Shown here piece after piece: positions 8,153 to 18,175 of a stretch of DNA of 19,532 nt. Every line of letters starts with the position of its first letter. The first letter of the stretch is position 1. The position numbers were made by a program, and so were the translations under genes. The notes under the pieces were generated by a model that did not search any database, was not told the DNA's origin, and was given only the letters and a program-made list of their open reading frames with translations. The stretch is from Periconia sp. R9002 (taxonomy: Eukaryota > Ascomycota > Dothideomycetes > Pleosporales > Periconiaceae), in NCBI GenBank assembly GCA_023627715.1, contig JAMAHW010000195.1, positions 1 through 19,532 on the forward strand, given 5' to 3'.

Positions 8153-8208
8153 GTATTGCTATAATTTTAATGAACACATGATACAGCCACTAGCATACCG
8201 CATTGTTG

Positions 8209-8224
8209 ACGTACGTGCGCGCGC
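8209..8224. other. Alternating purine-pyrimidine tract
   Basis: ACGTACGTGCGCGCGC is a strict 16-bp purine-pyrimidine alternation inside a GC-rich patch (about 8205-8255), followed by ATAGTCACGGGTCGCGCACC. It can in principle adopt Z-DNA. Placed upstream of the transposase remnant, the patch could belong to the 5' non-coding or terminal region of that pogo-like element; this is inference. Confidence 0.5.
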
Positions 8225-8423
8225 CCCGCGCATAGTCACGGGTCGCGCACCTCAACAAAAATGTCCATGTCGTGCATCACCGTAACTCCACTAAAGTTGC
8301 ACCTATTGATGATGCTGCTACTCATGTAGGTTCTTTGGGCCCGGAAGATGATTTTACGTACTCGGGTAGCGTAAGATCATTTGGTGTTGAGCGGCGGACG
8401 CTCGCGCGAAGACGAGTACGAAG

Positions 8424-8857
8424 ATGTCCATTGAAAATTAGTATGAGTGGAGTCCACAACAAGATGCCCTCGTAAAATACATACAAGACCTTGATGAGCG
8501 CCGTCTTCCACCTAACGTTACTAGGGCAACGAGCCAAAATTTCGCGACATCTGTTGCTAGAGAGCCTTGTGGTAGTGAGAGTTGGGTTTCTCGATTTCTC
8601 CGCCACCATGAGGATAACATTGTACTGCAATGGGCAACGATGGATTCAAATCGTCACAAAACTGGCTCCTATGACAAATACGAGATGCGATTTGGACTTC
8701 TATTTGAGGAAATACTCGAATACAACATCCAGCCGCGCCTGACGTACAATATGGATGAGAAAGGCATCATGCTAGATCTAATCGGCAGATCCAAGAGGGT
8801 GTTCAACAAGGCCTCATGGGAGGCCAAAGCTGTCAAGGCGCCTCTTCAGGATGGCAG
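8424..8857 (+). pseudogene. Pogo/Fot1-type DDE transposase, N-terminal fragment
   Basis: From an ATG at 8424 there is an in-frame TAG after five codons (8439-8441). The frame is then open from 8442 and reads YEWSPQQDALVKYIQDL, SESWVSRFLR and then TYNMDEKGIM with LIGRSKRV. These blocks match the order seen in fungal pogo/Fot1 (Tc1-mariner superfamily) transposases: an N-terminal DNA-binding helix-turn-helix part with the WV-SRF block, then NMDEKG, which holds the first catalytic Asp of the DDE domain. The second and third catalytic residues are missing because similarity stops after QDGSR at about 8857. The open frame continues to a TAA at 8937-8939, but that tail is LINE sequence read in antisense. 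The gene is dead. Confidence 0.82.
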
Positions 8858-10480
8858 TAGGAGAAATGCTTCAACGTCGAGTGCAGCTCTTGATGTGGCT
8901 TTGAATGCTCCACAGATGATTCGTGCTACTCTAGCCTAAGTTAGATGCTCTGCAGGATCTCAAGTGCCTTTTTGGTGCAGGTGTGCTTCTTTCGGTCTTC
9001 GTTTGTCCATATTAAGCAGGCATACACCATGTGGGACAGCGTTGCTCCCTCATATACTTTCCTTGGGTCTATGAGACTGGTACCGGAGTTTGAGTTCCCA
9101 AGGTTACTTAGCGTATACACTGTTTTTGTTGCTTGTCGCCTGATTTTTTCTATATGTGCTTTCCATGAGAGCCTGTCCATCGCTAGTCCGAGGTACTTGC
9201 AAGCTAGCTTCGGTTCAATTCGGCCCCAAATCGTCTGTATCGGGTGAGTTATGTCAATCTTTTTGCGTGTCTTTGTGAAGTGTGTGAGCCAGAACTCGTC
9301 TGGGCGAAGACAGGTGCATGCGTGTTGACCCATCGCTGTGCCTTTGTAGAATTTTGCTTCGGACGTCGCACGTCTTCACTGTTGCTACTGCCCATGCCAG
9401 GATTGCTATGTCGTCTATGTATCCTGTGGTTAGGACGTTAGCATTCTGATTACACATGTCTATGAGGTCAGCATTATAGAATAGGTAGGAGATAGTCGAC
9501 AATGGAGAGCCTTGAGAAATGTCTGTGCCTACTGCATATTCCGTGGAGTGGAATTTATCTATCGTGATCCCCCGTGTGTCTGTTGCTAAGGAAGCTTGCG
9601 ACCCATCTGACGGTCTTCGCCAATCTTTCTTTTCCTGAAGTTGTGTAGTAGACGCGGGTTGGGCACATTGTTGAATGCGCCCCGATACGTCGAGCAGGAG
9701 GAAGCCAGCCGCATGTGTCTTTTTGTTCCTTGCCTCGTATATCCTTCCCGTAACAGCGTGGAGCGCATGCTCCGTTGAACGCTTCTTTCTTCCTCCATTG
9801 TGGGTTGATAGTAGCTATCAGTGTCTCTACTACGTAATTAAGCCCCTGGGCAATTATTGCGTCCATTATTCTGCTCTTTGTATTAAGTAACGCGATTGTT
9901 CGGTATGCCTTTGGTTTCGTGTAGCTGTCTTTCCGTGGTTCGCGCAGTACCGCTGTGAGTGACCCTCGAAAATGGGCTGGGCAGTACTTTATGCTTTGCT
10001 TGAAGGTTCTTAGTATGTGCATTATGAGCTAGGGTCTTCCTGCCCGGAGGACCTTATTCTTAACTCCGTCAGGTCCCGGGGCCTTGACGGGGGATACCGC
10101 GCGGATGGCGTCTCTAGTCCCGTTTCCATTAATGGTGGTAGTTCGATTTGGCTGCTGTACTCCGCGTCCCGTACGTCTTCCAGGTCCGCTTTCGGGGATG
10201 TGGGAAGAAGGTGTCCTTAAATAGCTCTGCTTTGTAGCTTGGTTCTGTGATCTCGCGTTAAGTCACAGGGTGTTGTATTGCTGGTGTAGGTCTTGCATAC
10301 CGTGTTTCCCTTTTTCTTGCCCAATGGGCTATTTGTATAATGCTTCTGGTGACTCAGCCGCCTTCTCCACTTATTCCCTGTGCGTATCCCGTAGCGCCTT
10401 CTTTATCGTTCTGGATTTGTGGTTTCTTGCTGCGCAGTATACTTTCCATGTCCCTCCTGTTAGATTTCATAGTATAATAA
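8857..10480 (-). mobile_element. LINE B: truncated Tad1/I-like non-LTR retrotransposon
   Basis: Reverse transcriptase sequence read on the minus strand from about 10480 down to about 8857, scattered over three frames. No endonuclease or ORF1 is detectable upstream, so the copy is 5'-truncated, the usual fate of LINE insertions. The 3' end is cut at the pogo fragment, with no tail or poly-A visible. Its residues differ from those of LINE A, so it is a separate family, not a tandem duplicate. Confidence 0.85.
8857..10480 (-). pseudogene. Reverse transcriptase remnant of LINE B
   Basis: Order along the minus strand: a linker with KSRTIKKALRDTHREYV and IAHWARKR (about 10450-10270); the fingers block VKAPGPDGVKNKVL (about 10060); FRGSLTAVLREP and PKAYRTIALLN (about 9970-9880); a LLDVSG / GAFNNVPN block split between frames (about 9680); ISQGSPLS with LFYNADLI (about 9510-9460); the catalytic GYIDDIAIL (aspartates near 9410-9415); thumb KYLGLAMDRLSWKAHIEKI (about 9200); ALEILQSI (8941); and, in a shifted frame, ARIICGAFKATS (about 8915). 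The parts are recognisable as a Tad1/I-clade RT. At least three frameshifts, near 9700, 9560 and 8945, make it non-functional although the catalytic Asp pair survives. Confidence 0.85.
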
Positions 10481-10629
10481 TGAACTATAGGGAACGATAG
10501 TAGTTTGTGGTGAAAGATTATGGTCATGATTCTTGTCTGATGTCTCCTGAGACGCGAGGTTTCCCTCGGGTGTCAGGTGGTCACATGCTGGGGCAGATCC
10601 CGCCCCCGATGCTGCCTTTCTGGTATGAT
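10481..10629. other. Junction zone between the two LINE remnants
   Basis: The end of LINE A similarity and the start of LINE B similarity meet here. Neither family can be traced through it by eye, and no target duplication or poly-A tract is visible. Confidence 0.4.
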
Positions 10630-12990
10630 GCGTGGACATAGAGTATACTCTCGCTTCATTTCCCCTTTGGTGGCGAAGTTGACAGCAGGGTAGGAGGGCG
10701 CCTTGCGGTGAGGTTTGATCATTCCAGGATTTTCCAGATCGATTTTCTCAAATCTACATGCGATCTGTTGCAGTGATGACCGGAAGCGCCTGTATCGTAT
10801 GTCCAGCCGCCGCTGCAGACCCCAGAGCGAGCGTTTTTTTAGCAGTGTGTTGCACCTGACTCAGAACTTGCCTTGCTAATGTTCCCACCAATTTCGCACC
10901 GAGATGATGCCTGATTAGGCCTCTACCCTCTCTGTTCCTAGTGTGCGGAACACTCGTACGGTCGCATGGTCCCAAGTTTCTGTGCTCAATCGAGTATTTT
11001 CGTAGTTTGTTTTGCCGCTTTCGGTAACTATACCGGCGAGGCATAGTCGATCGTTGGCGCGACCTTTAACGTGAAGGTTCGTGCAGCCAGCGGATTCAGT
11101 CTCTTCAGCGCCAGTGCTGCCTTCAGTCCCGGTTTTTCTACGTGTTCTCTATAGCGTAACTGTTGGCCGAGGACCGCCCCAAGGTCTTGACTTCATGTTT
11201 GGGCACGATTTCCTCTCCGTCTTTTACCAGAGGTAAGCTTAAGAGCTTTTTGTTGTTCCGTGTGAGGTCCACAAAGGCTGTTTTGCTTCCTCCGAAAGAT
11301 GCTCCACTTGCACGGGCCCGTCTTTTCGCTCTCTCTACGATTGTTGTTTGCAATCTTGCTGTTTTTGCTTCTGCCGGGTCGCCCCGACCCAGGCTGTATA
11401 GTCATCAACAGAGCCATCGCCCCCTCGTCGCGGTTCTGTTCTGGCGGGACGAGGTCGGCGTGGATGCACAGGAATGCGATTGGTGAGATGGTTGAGCACT
11501 GGGCAGCCCAGCCTGTGGTTACTCTGTAAGCAGAGTTGTTTCCTCATTGACTGTGACTGAGACTCTCTTCTCTGTGCAGAAGTCACGGATCCATTTCACG
11601 GGCGTGTGTCGTATTCGTAGCCTTTCCAGTCTTTGAGCAAGCACCCCGACGTCTACTCCGTTAACGCTCCGCGCACTTCGAAGCTGACCAAGCTGAATAG
11701 GTTGTTGTCTCTCCAGGCCTGGGAAGTGCGTTCTTGGATGAGAGTGCGCGCTTACGTTGTCGATCCACCTTTCCAAGCTTTCCAAGCTTCGAAATGGCTA
11801 TTGGGTAGTAGGTAGTATTCCTCCGCAAGATATGTTAGTCTTTCCGCGATCACAGCCTTCGGGCCTTTGTCCAATGTCACCAGTAGCGATGTGGGGCCGT
11901 ACGTCTGGGCCTCTCTCCAGTCTCTCGTCTTTACTTCTTTGGAAGGAATAACTGTTGCACTCTTCCGTTGCCGCAGCAGTGTGCTAGTCTCGAGCGATAG
12001 CTGATCAAGAACAACTACGTGCCTCTTCAGCATTTCCCAGAGCTCCTGCCACACCGCAGCCGGCATTCCGTCCTTTCCGGGTGCTTTGAACAGGTTTGCG
12101 GCAAAGATGGCTCTGCAGACTTTTCCTCCGTCGGGGGATCCATGAACAGAAGAGCATCGGTAACCGAGTCCGTATGTGGTCGCGTTTGGAATACCGACCC
12201 TTCTACCTTACTTAAAGTGAAGGATTCCGCCTCCACTTGATCAGTCACCTGCTGGATCCCCATGTCTTGCTCCTCTGTTATTTCTGTCACCTCCAGGACG
12301 AATGGCCTTGATAGTTCCACTTCCATTTCGGCATCTTCCACTCAGTCGCGCCCTCGGATGTCACAATGGAGGCTAGTTCGTGTTTGCAGAGCAAGTGCAA
12401 AGACCGCTTCTGTGGATCGGCGATCCACTCCGTGCTCCGGTAGCTGGATATAACATTCCACCAGCTTATCGTGCAACCCTAGCGTACCTAGCATAAGATC
12501 GAGTGTAGGTTTACCTTCCAGAAATGCGACGGTGTCTCGTGGGAGAAGGCGCTCCATAGTAAGCTGTTGGGCAAAGTCGACTACACGCTCGGCTCCTCTT
12601 TAGTTGTTTCAGATGTTTTCACCGCACCACGCCCAGTCGTGACGGCTGAAGTCGCCAGCAATGGTGAGCTCCATTGTTCTGTCTCCTCGTCTGACTCAGA
12701 CGCTGGCGACAGCCTTCTTGAGTAAGTAGAGGCTACTTGTCAGTCCAGGCCTATGCCACACCGCCTCTGTTTGCGAGGTGTAAACGCATGCGATCAGCAG
12801 GGTCTGTTCGTCGATCTCGTGAGTGATTTCTGCAATGTCTAATGGCATATGCTTCGTTCGTAGCCCGCCCAGATCATGGATGGAAAAGGTACGGCCCTCG
12901 CCTGTTTTTCTGATGGGTGCGTTGCCATCCAATTTGCGTGCAGCGCTTCCCTAGAATAGCTTGTAGCATTTGAAGGTCTTTGCTTGTTCT
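10630..12990 (-). pseudogene. ORF2 (endonuclease-reverse transcriptase) remnant of LINE A
   Basis: Endonuclease pieces: an N-terminal stretch with LLIACVYTSQ (about 12790); IAGDFSRHDWAWCG (about 12650-12610), the conserved GDFNRH block; and LDLMLGTLGL with LPEHGVDRRS (about 12500-12420), where the usual SDH reads VDR. RT pieces: KAPGKDGMPAAVWQELW (about 12085-12035); TYGPTSLLVTL and AERLTYLAEEY (about 11900-11830); NGVDVGVLAQRLERL (about 11670); SVDDYTAWV (aspartates near 11404); ASGASFGGSKTAF (about 11300); HEVKTLG (about 11185); LNPLAARTFTLKVAP and IDYASPV (about 11090-11040), then stops. A trailing block with LWGLQRRLDIRYRRF and RFEKIDLENP (about 10820-10720) belongs to the C-terminal extension. 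The first part of the endonuclease seems missing. It is clearly dead. Confidence 0.85.
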
Positions 12991-13108
12991 GCGCTAACAC
13001 CCTGCGCTTCTCATGGTGGACAGGATATTCCGGATCGGTGGTCTGGTGAGCCTCAAAGTACGCAGCCCATTTTGTGGTGGGCGATAGTGCATGTCTGTTC
13101 TCGTAGCC

Positions 13109-14055
13109 CTATTCGGCGCAGCCTCTACTTCTTATGTCATTGGCGCAGAGATTTGCCAGTTGGCCACTATATTCGAGGCACTTGAAGAAGCGCGTTGGAC
13201 GATGGCGCTGTTCGAATCGCTGGAGATGAACCATCTCGCCTCGTACCTCCAGCATCCTACGGCTGACCAGCTTATCGGCGTCTTCTTCTCGGTAAGGTAG
13301 ATGGATCTTGCGGTTATCCAGACTCTGTTTATTCAGCCAACACATTGTGGTGAATGTTACTCCTCTTCCTTAATCATCTTCTAGGCCCTTGGTCTCAGCG
13401 CAACCCGCGTCTCATTGGTGATCCTAAGTATGTCTGTACAGTCGCCTTTGGTGGGATGTCATTGTTCTCTCTGCAATTGGCCACCCTGGAAGTGCTTTTC
13501 AAACCATTCGCGATTGTCGTGGGCGGTTCTTGCCTCCTTTTCACTTCCTATGACGGTTCTAACTCGTCGACGATCCCTTGCCAACCGTGCTGTACGCTAG
13601 ACAGCGATGTTTCTTGTGTGTCCGTGTGCACGCAATGTCTTCTGAGCTCATGCTTCAACTTCTGCCGTGTTACAAATGTCGAGCTTGTCCGCTAGGCGCG
13701 AAAGCTCAAGATTCATCCCCTGGCTCGCGCTTCTTCCCCCACCTCCCAGTCTTATCCATCAAGCCCTTTTGTGTATAATTGATCAATTCGAGACCGCTGT
13801 TTCCTTTCGTTTCATCTCCTGCATTCGTAGCTTCCCGCCCTTCCGAAACCTGTCTTGCCCTCCGGTATCATTTGCCTCTATCTCATTGATGCTCTCTGCA
13901 TGTCGCACGTACGACGCGTAGGATCGATAACAGGAGTCTCGGTCGGCGTGTCTCCATTATTTGTCACGTACTGTCTCGTTCTTTGTGTGTCGCGGGCCGC
14001 GCTCTCGTCTTTCTCGGGGTTCGCAGAATCTCCGTTGTGACGATCTGGGTTCGCT
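13109..14055 (-). pseudogene. ORF1 (Gag-like) remnant of LINE A
   Basis: Best preserved at the C-terminal end: an open segment (13345-13109) with WLNKQSLDNRKIHLPY, REEDADKL and RHRPTRFFKCLEY, which resembles the zinc-knuckle region of fungal LINE ORF1 proteins (expected CFKCLEYGH); the first Cys is Phe here and the His position is disrupted. Upstream segments look coding but change frame: EARTAHDNREWFEKHF (about 13540-13495), RLADKLDICNTAEVEA (about 13690-13650), and near the start SANPEKDESAARDTQR and TPTETPVIDPTRR (about 14020-13920). Charged, Pro/Thr-rich N-terminal sequence is usual for ORF1. The upstream limit is set by a TAA just before the trace. Placement directly upstream of ORF2 on the same strand supports the call. 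Confidence 0.65.
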
Positions 14056-15240
14056 TACCTCGGATGTTGCATGCTTACGTCATGCTGTTGGTTAAGACGC
14101 GACTGTGACGTGAGGGCTCTTCTTCCATCTGCGGTCGGTTTCCAGAGCCCAGCTATCCAGGTTTGCAGACCAAGAGACCTTCCACAGCGCGGCTAGACGC
14201 TATACTGGCATTAGAAGCTTCCGTGTCTACACTCAGAGTCAGCCTGCCTCTCCTAACAAGGGTGGAGGAGAATACCTCGATTGCACATATCGCGCATCCA
14301 CCACTGCTCTATTTGCGATAATTGCCACCACCGCAATCGTCCTTCCACAGGTCCATCCTCTCTGTCAAGGCTTTTCTAGCCTTCGGCCGATCGATCAGCG
14401 TCCTGCACGCTCTCGCGCAGCGACACCAGTCCAGGCTTTGCCTGGGGTTGGTTTAGGCATCGGCTGTGCCCGTATGTCGTTGCAAGCAATCCACAGCCGA
14501 TGGCTTGTGTCTCGCCGAAGAACGCTGCATGTCAAGAACATTAACACAAGGCGATGCCTGTGGACGTCGCCATTGGATCTCTACCGATCCTTTATCATAG
14601 TGGAAGCGCGTCGATTGGCAACGTAGCAGAGACCAGTCGGTGCTGCCCGCCCAGCCGAAGACAGAACCATCCTCAGGTGCGTCGCCTGCTTCTGCTTCAT
14701 TTCAATGAGAACATCTCTGCCCCCACGCGTCATGGCGGTTTTACTTTAGCGCGATAGAAGCCTTCATACAAAGGACGCAGCGCTTCAAGACAGAAACTTC
14801 TTGTAGAGTTGTAAGCAGTCAAACCTTTGAGAGCAGAAGCAGGACAACGAAGTCATACGCCAGCGCGAACCCTGCACTGTTACCAGTTTTGAGCCGCAAC
14901 AGCCCATCCGCTTGCCCTTACACTAGACTCACCTTATGTCAGAGGTACCATGATATGGAGAGTGGACCATATATCTCATATATCTTTGCATATTGCTACC
15001 GTCCATGTTAGCTTGGTGGTATGGTGGATGATTGCTTTGTTTATTGCGGTTGCAGGCGCATCGTCCGGGGCTGAGTGATTGCACTGGCAAACGATTGCCG
15101 TTCATAAGACGGCGCAAGGGGCTGGTTGATAGTACTTTAAGCCTGTACTCGTACCTTCGCTACTCCTGTAGCAATAATAACTGGGGGATGTACTTACAGG
15201 TCTAGCAGGATAGCTTCGTGAGAGCTACGAGAGGGTCTAG
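14056..15240. other. No recognisable gene; possibly LINE A 5' region in part
   Basis: I translated parts on both strands and found no named domain. The segment nearest 14056 could be 5' untranslated sequence of LINE A. Around 14950-15000 there are repeated ATATCT/CATAT-type steps. Open frames are short and unconvincing. Confidence 0.4.
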
Positions 15241-15573
15241 CTAGTAGAAAGTTCCCAGTCGATCGGCGAATGTAATGCTGTGGAAAAGGTTGAACCGCGA
15301 GGGGACGTTGAAGCCAGGTTGAGCTCGGGCCAAACGGTCAGTGAGATGTAAGGTGAAAGTAGTTTGACGTACCACTGGTTCATGTGCGAGACGTGGTGAA
15401 ACCATCAACAGCTGATGTAACCCTTCCTTTGTTCTGTAGAGGGTTGCCTTCCTGATGTTGCCAGTCCGGGCTCGTACATAATCGGCGAGTACAGTGGAGC
15501 AAGCAATCGCCCGAGGGCTCGCTGCCGTGGGGTCTGCAAGCAAAATAGCCCGCTCGCTCAACTGGAGATCGAT
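15241..15573 (-). CDS. Hypothetical protein fragment, unrecognised
   Basis: An open minus-strand frame of about 110 codons containing SERAILLADPTAASPRAIA and TVLADYVRARTGNIRKA. The composition (regular Ala/Leu/Val with Arg) is more protein-like than in neighbouring frames, but there is no ATG at its head. The frame begins right after an in-frame TAG that could also be a splice acceptor (ATAG before GATATC), so it might be a 3' exon. I do not recognise the family. It overlaps another minus-strand ORF (15380-16015) in a different frame, so at most one of the two is real. Confidence 0.22.
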   Translation of the reverse strand: MDLQLSERAILLADPTAASPRAIACSTVLADYVRARTGNIRKATLYRTKEGLHQLLMVSPRLAHEPVVRQTTFTLHLTDRLARAQPGFNVPSRFNLFHSITFADRLGTFY

Positions 15574-16015
15574 ATCCTATCAGATAAATGTCGGCCCAGA
15601 ACATTGTGATCGTGAAAGATGTAGTCAATGTCGTGTCTGCATGTACACAATTCGTGAAAGACCAGAGAAGGACGCGCTTGATTGTTCGAGCTGGCTGCGC
15701 GGGATGTCGCGTATGTCTAGATGCCTTGTCAGGGTCCTGACTTCTTAGGGGGCGACTGACGGGTCTGTGATATAGGTTCGATGCCGAATAGATGCCAGGG
15801 TATGGCCTGAATACCGAAAGTGAGGCTAGGTCAGAAGTACGAACCGCTGGTCGACAGAGCGGATGTAGCATACACGCCTCAGTGGCAATGCAAGGCTTGG
15901 TGCTGAGGGCTTCAGGAACATGTCTGTCTTGAAAATGGCCGGGAAAATGATGAACAGCGCACGGCACGGCCGTTTTTTCCCTGATGTTCAGTCGGCGCAG
16001 CAGTGAGCAGCTCAT
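15380..16015 (-). CDS. Hypothetical 211-aa ORF, unrecognised
   Basis: The longest open frame outside the transposons and the TPR-remnant frame, starting at an ATG (16015) and beginning MSCSLLRRLNIREK. It is rich in Cys, His, Pro, Ser and Arg, with no domain, signal peptide or membrane segment I can name. The composition looks like shadow or non-coding sequence and it competes with the overlapping frame at 15241-15573. Kept only because of its length. Confidence 0.15.
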   Translation of the reverse strand: MSCSLLRRLNIREKTAVPCAVHHFPGHFQDRHVPEALSTKPCIATEACMLHPLCRPAVRTSDLASLSVFRPYPGIYSASNLYHRPVSRPLRSQDPDKASRHTRHPAQPARTIKRVLLWSFTNCVHADTTLTTSFTITMFWADIYLIGYRSPVERAGYFACRPHGSEPSGDCLLHCTRRLCTSPDWQHQEGNPLQNKGRVTSAVDGFTTSRT

Positions 16016-17800
16016 TCAGCAAGCCTCACCCCAGATCAGCCCACAGCTCTTCGATCCTTAGATCTTGCCATGGTTGCATGCAATACACCACGGCACTCGC
16101 TCGATCAAGGGTAAAAGCGGAAGATGGCAAGCTTTCCTGTGTATACAATAAAGCATGTTCCTATGGAGCTCGGATTAGCAGGGGTTCGATTGCGGGAGCA
16201 AGAACGGTCTCTATGCTCTTCACAACCACAACCTTGCAGAGGCATAGCAGGAACGCGGACTGTTCGCCATAGCCGAGGCATCGGGAGCGAAAGGCGGCCA
16301 AAAGACCAAGGACGTCAAGTTTACGTTGTGGTGGCAGAAGTAGCATCTGCTGTGAAGATAAGCTAGGTGGGGGGAAGTGATTTGAAACGCACCTGAAGGG
16401 CTAAAACAGCCATTGTGCTCATCTATTAATGTCCCATCGTTTCTCGAGCCAGGAAAGGCTGAGCGAGGCTTAGTAAGGGTGGAACACCATAGTGGCAACC
16501 TTTGTCAATCAAAAATTTCATGCCGAAGTGTTGGTCTTGTAAGTACGAAGCATCATCTAGTTGTCCAAGGCTTCTGTGAGAGCGATTCAATTTGTGCACG
16601 GGGCCGTTAGAGGCAAATGAGGCTCGTAGGCGTATACTTTAAGCGATAGTGATGAGGTTCGGGACAATCTCGAGCAACATTTGCATGGAGCGTATAAGCA
16701 AGTCTGCATGGCTGGTCAACGATGTTCAAAAACCTATGGAGTACTAACCAAGGTTCTTATTCACAGAGGGCTGATATAGATAGGGCTCTGTGTGTGCAGA
16801 TCGAGGACTCCAGAAGTCCATGCGCCCATGTATCGGCTGCTCTAGAAGAAAAGTTAGTCGAGATTTTCGAGATCGGTGAAACAAGCAGCCGTGGATGTTG
16901 TAAAGTCATGACTGTGGTCGAAGAGCGCTGCAGAATGCGCAGCCAACAAATCTAGAACGGAAGTCACCAGGACGTCGTCGCTCGGTACAGCCGGCACCGG
17001 AACATCTTTTCCACATTTCTGTCCAAACAAACGGAAAAAGGTGGCACTACCGAAGCAAAATGGCGAGACCCAATACTTGCTGTATTGCAATTCATGCGAA
17101 AAAGTAGTAAGGACTGCAGCGGCGTGCAACCGGGGACGCAGGTCGGGAGCGCTGCCGTATTTATACCCGCTGGCCTGCAAGTGCGGTTATGGTAATGGGA
17201 AAGTCATCACTCGCCGCCGTCAGCTACGTCATGTAATCAACCCCACAGCAAGTGAGATTAGGGTTGCAGCTTAGGCGAAAGCAGAAAATAGTGCGCGTGC
17301 CTACTTGGTGCGATTATGATTTCCATGTGTTTACTGCCAAGAGCGTACGGCCTTCCTGTGTCATCACAATACATAACATGTAGCAAACTGCTTAGCACAC
17401 TTGCTGATGGTAAACGTTTGAGAGTTCTTGACAGCCGTGCAAGTGTACAGTGCACTCGATAGCTCTGCAACCGAAGGAGGATTATGCCATCGATATACGA
17501 CGGAACAGAGGTAGCCGGCAGTCGCAGCCGCTGTAGATTGCTGGCAACAAGCCAAGCATGTTCACCTTTTCCGATGCATCCTATGGTCTAATGTACGATG
17601 GCTAAGCATAGTACAAGCCGTAAGTGCATTTGTTAGCGCCTGCACCACGCCTTCATCATACTGTACTATGACTGATACCAGGAGGAAGCACAGTTCTTGT
17701 TGCGTATGTCAGTCATGGGCTACCCGCTCTTACTTTCTTGTAAGCAGCTAAAGCGTGGCTGTGGCCGTGATCAACGGCCCTAGCCTGCGCATATCTGATT
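16016..17800. other. No recognisable gene
   Basis: Moderate-GC sequence with only short open frames on both strands. The longest minus frame (17180-16854) lacks an ATG and matches nothing I know. GGTTCGA-like strings at about 16180 do not fold into a tRNA T-arm. Confidence 0.4.
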
Positions 17801-17819
17801 GATCACCTCCGTGGTTGTC

Positions 17820-17975
17820 TGGTATAAGACTTTCTTTTGGCGTGGAGATCCTTCGGGGGAGATTGTTCTATTAAAGACTTACGCCTCTTTATCAAGCCCA
17901 CTTTCTTGCCATCTACCCCCGAGCAATTCTCGTTTTGTTCCCCTAGCGTATCACCTTCTTACTCTTGCTTCATCA
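17820..17975 (+). promoter_or_regulatory. Promoter-like stretch: TATA box followed by pyrimidine-rich tract
   Basis: GGTATAAGAC at about 17820 is followed after some 50 nt by a strongly CT-rich run (about 17880-17970), then ATCATG. This TATA plus CT-rich leader is common just before transcription starts in filamentous fungi, and also inside fungal LTRs. The ATG at about 17976 is followed by TAG after four more codons, so no downstream gene is evident. A relic solo LTR is an equal alternative, but I found no target duplication. Confidence 0.22.
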
Positions 17976-18175
17976 TGATAATACAATTATAGGCGAGGGC
18001 ATGATACAGCGTACTCACGTCTATGCTCAAACTCACCCGAAAGTGTGTGGATCTCTTTCAGGATACGAACATGTCGACGCATGCGTTTCTCCTCAAACTA
18101 TGTGTGATACTCAGGGTGGCGTGAGTGAAGCAATAGTATTCTAGCTATGGGATGTGCCATGCAATGAGCTTGTGA

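Larger units (their letters stand above)
10630..14055 (-). mobile_element. LINE A: degraded two-ORF Tad1/I-like retrotransposon
   Basis: On the minus strand an ORF1 (Gag-like, zinc knuckle) remnant is followed by an ORF2 (endonuclease plus reverse transcriptase) remnant, the standard architecture of Tad1/I-type LINEs in fungi. The coding traces move between frames and include many stops. Neither end is defined: ORF1 similarity fades near 14055 and the C-terminal part fades near 10630. I did not find an RNase H domain. The 5' untranslated part may extend beyond 14055. Confidence 0.85.

Noticed and set aside
8272..8475. 67-codon plus-strand frame upstream of the transposase
   Set aside because: It overlaps the transposase start in another frame and has no features.
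15775..15785. GGTTCGATGCC, matching a tRNA internal B-box
   Set aside because: The flanking bases do not pair as a T-stem and no acceptor stem or A-box fits, so it is not a tRNA gene.
16854..17180. 108-codon minus-strand frame
   Set aside because: It has no ATG and no recognisable domain, so it was not listed as a gene.
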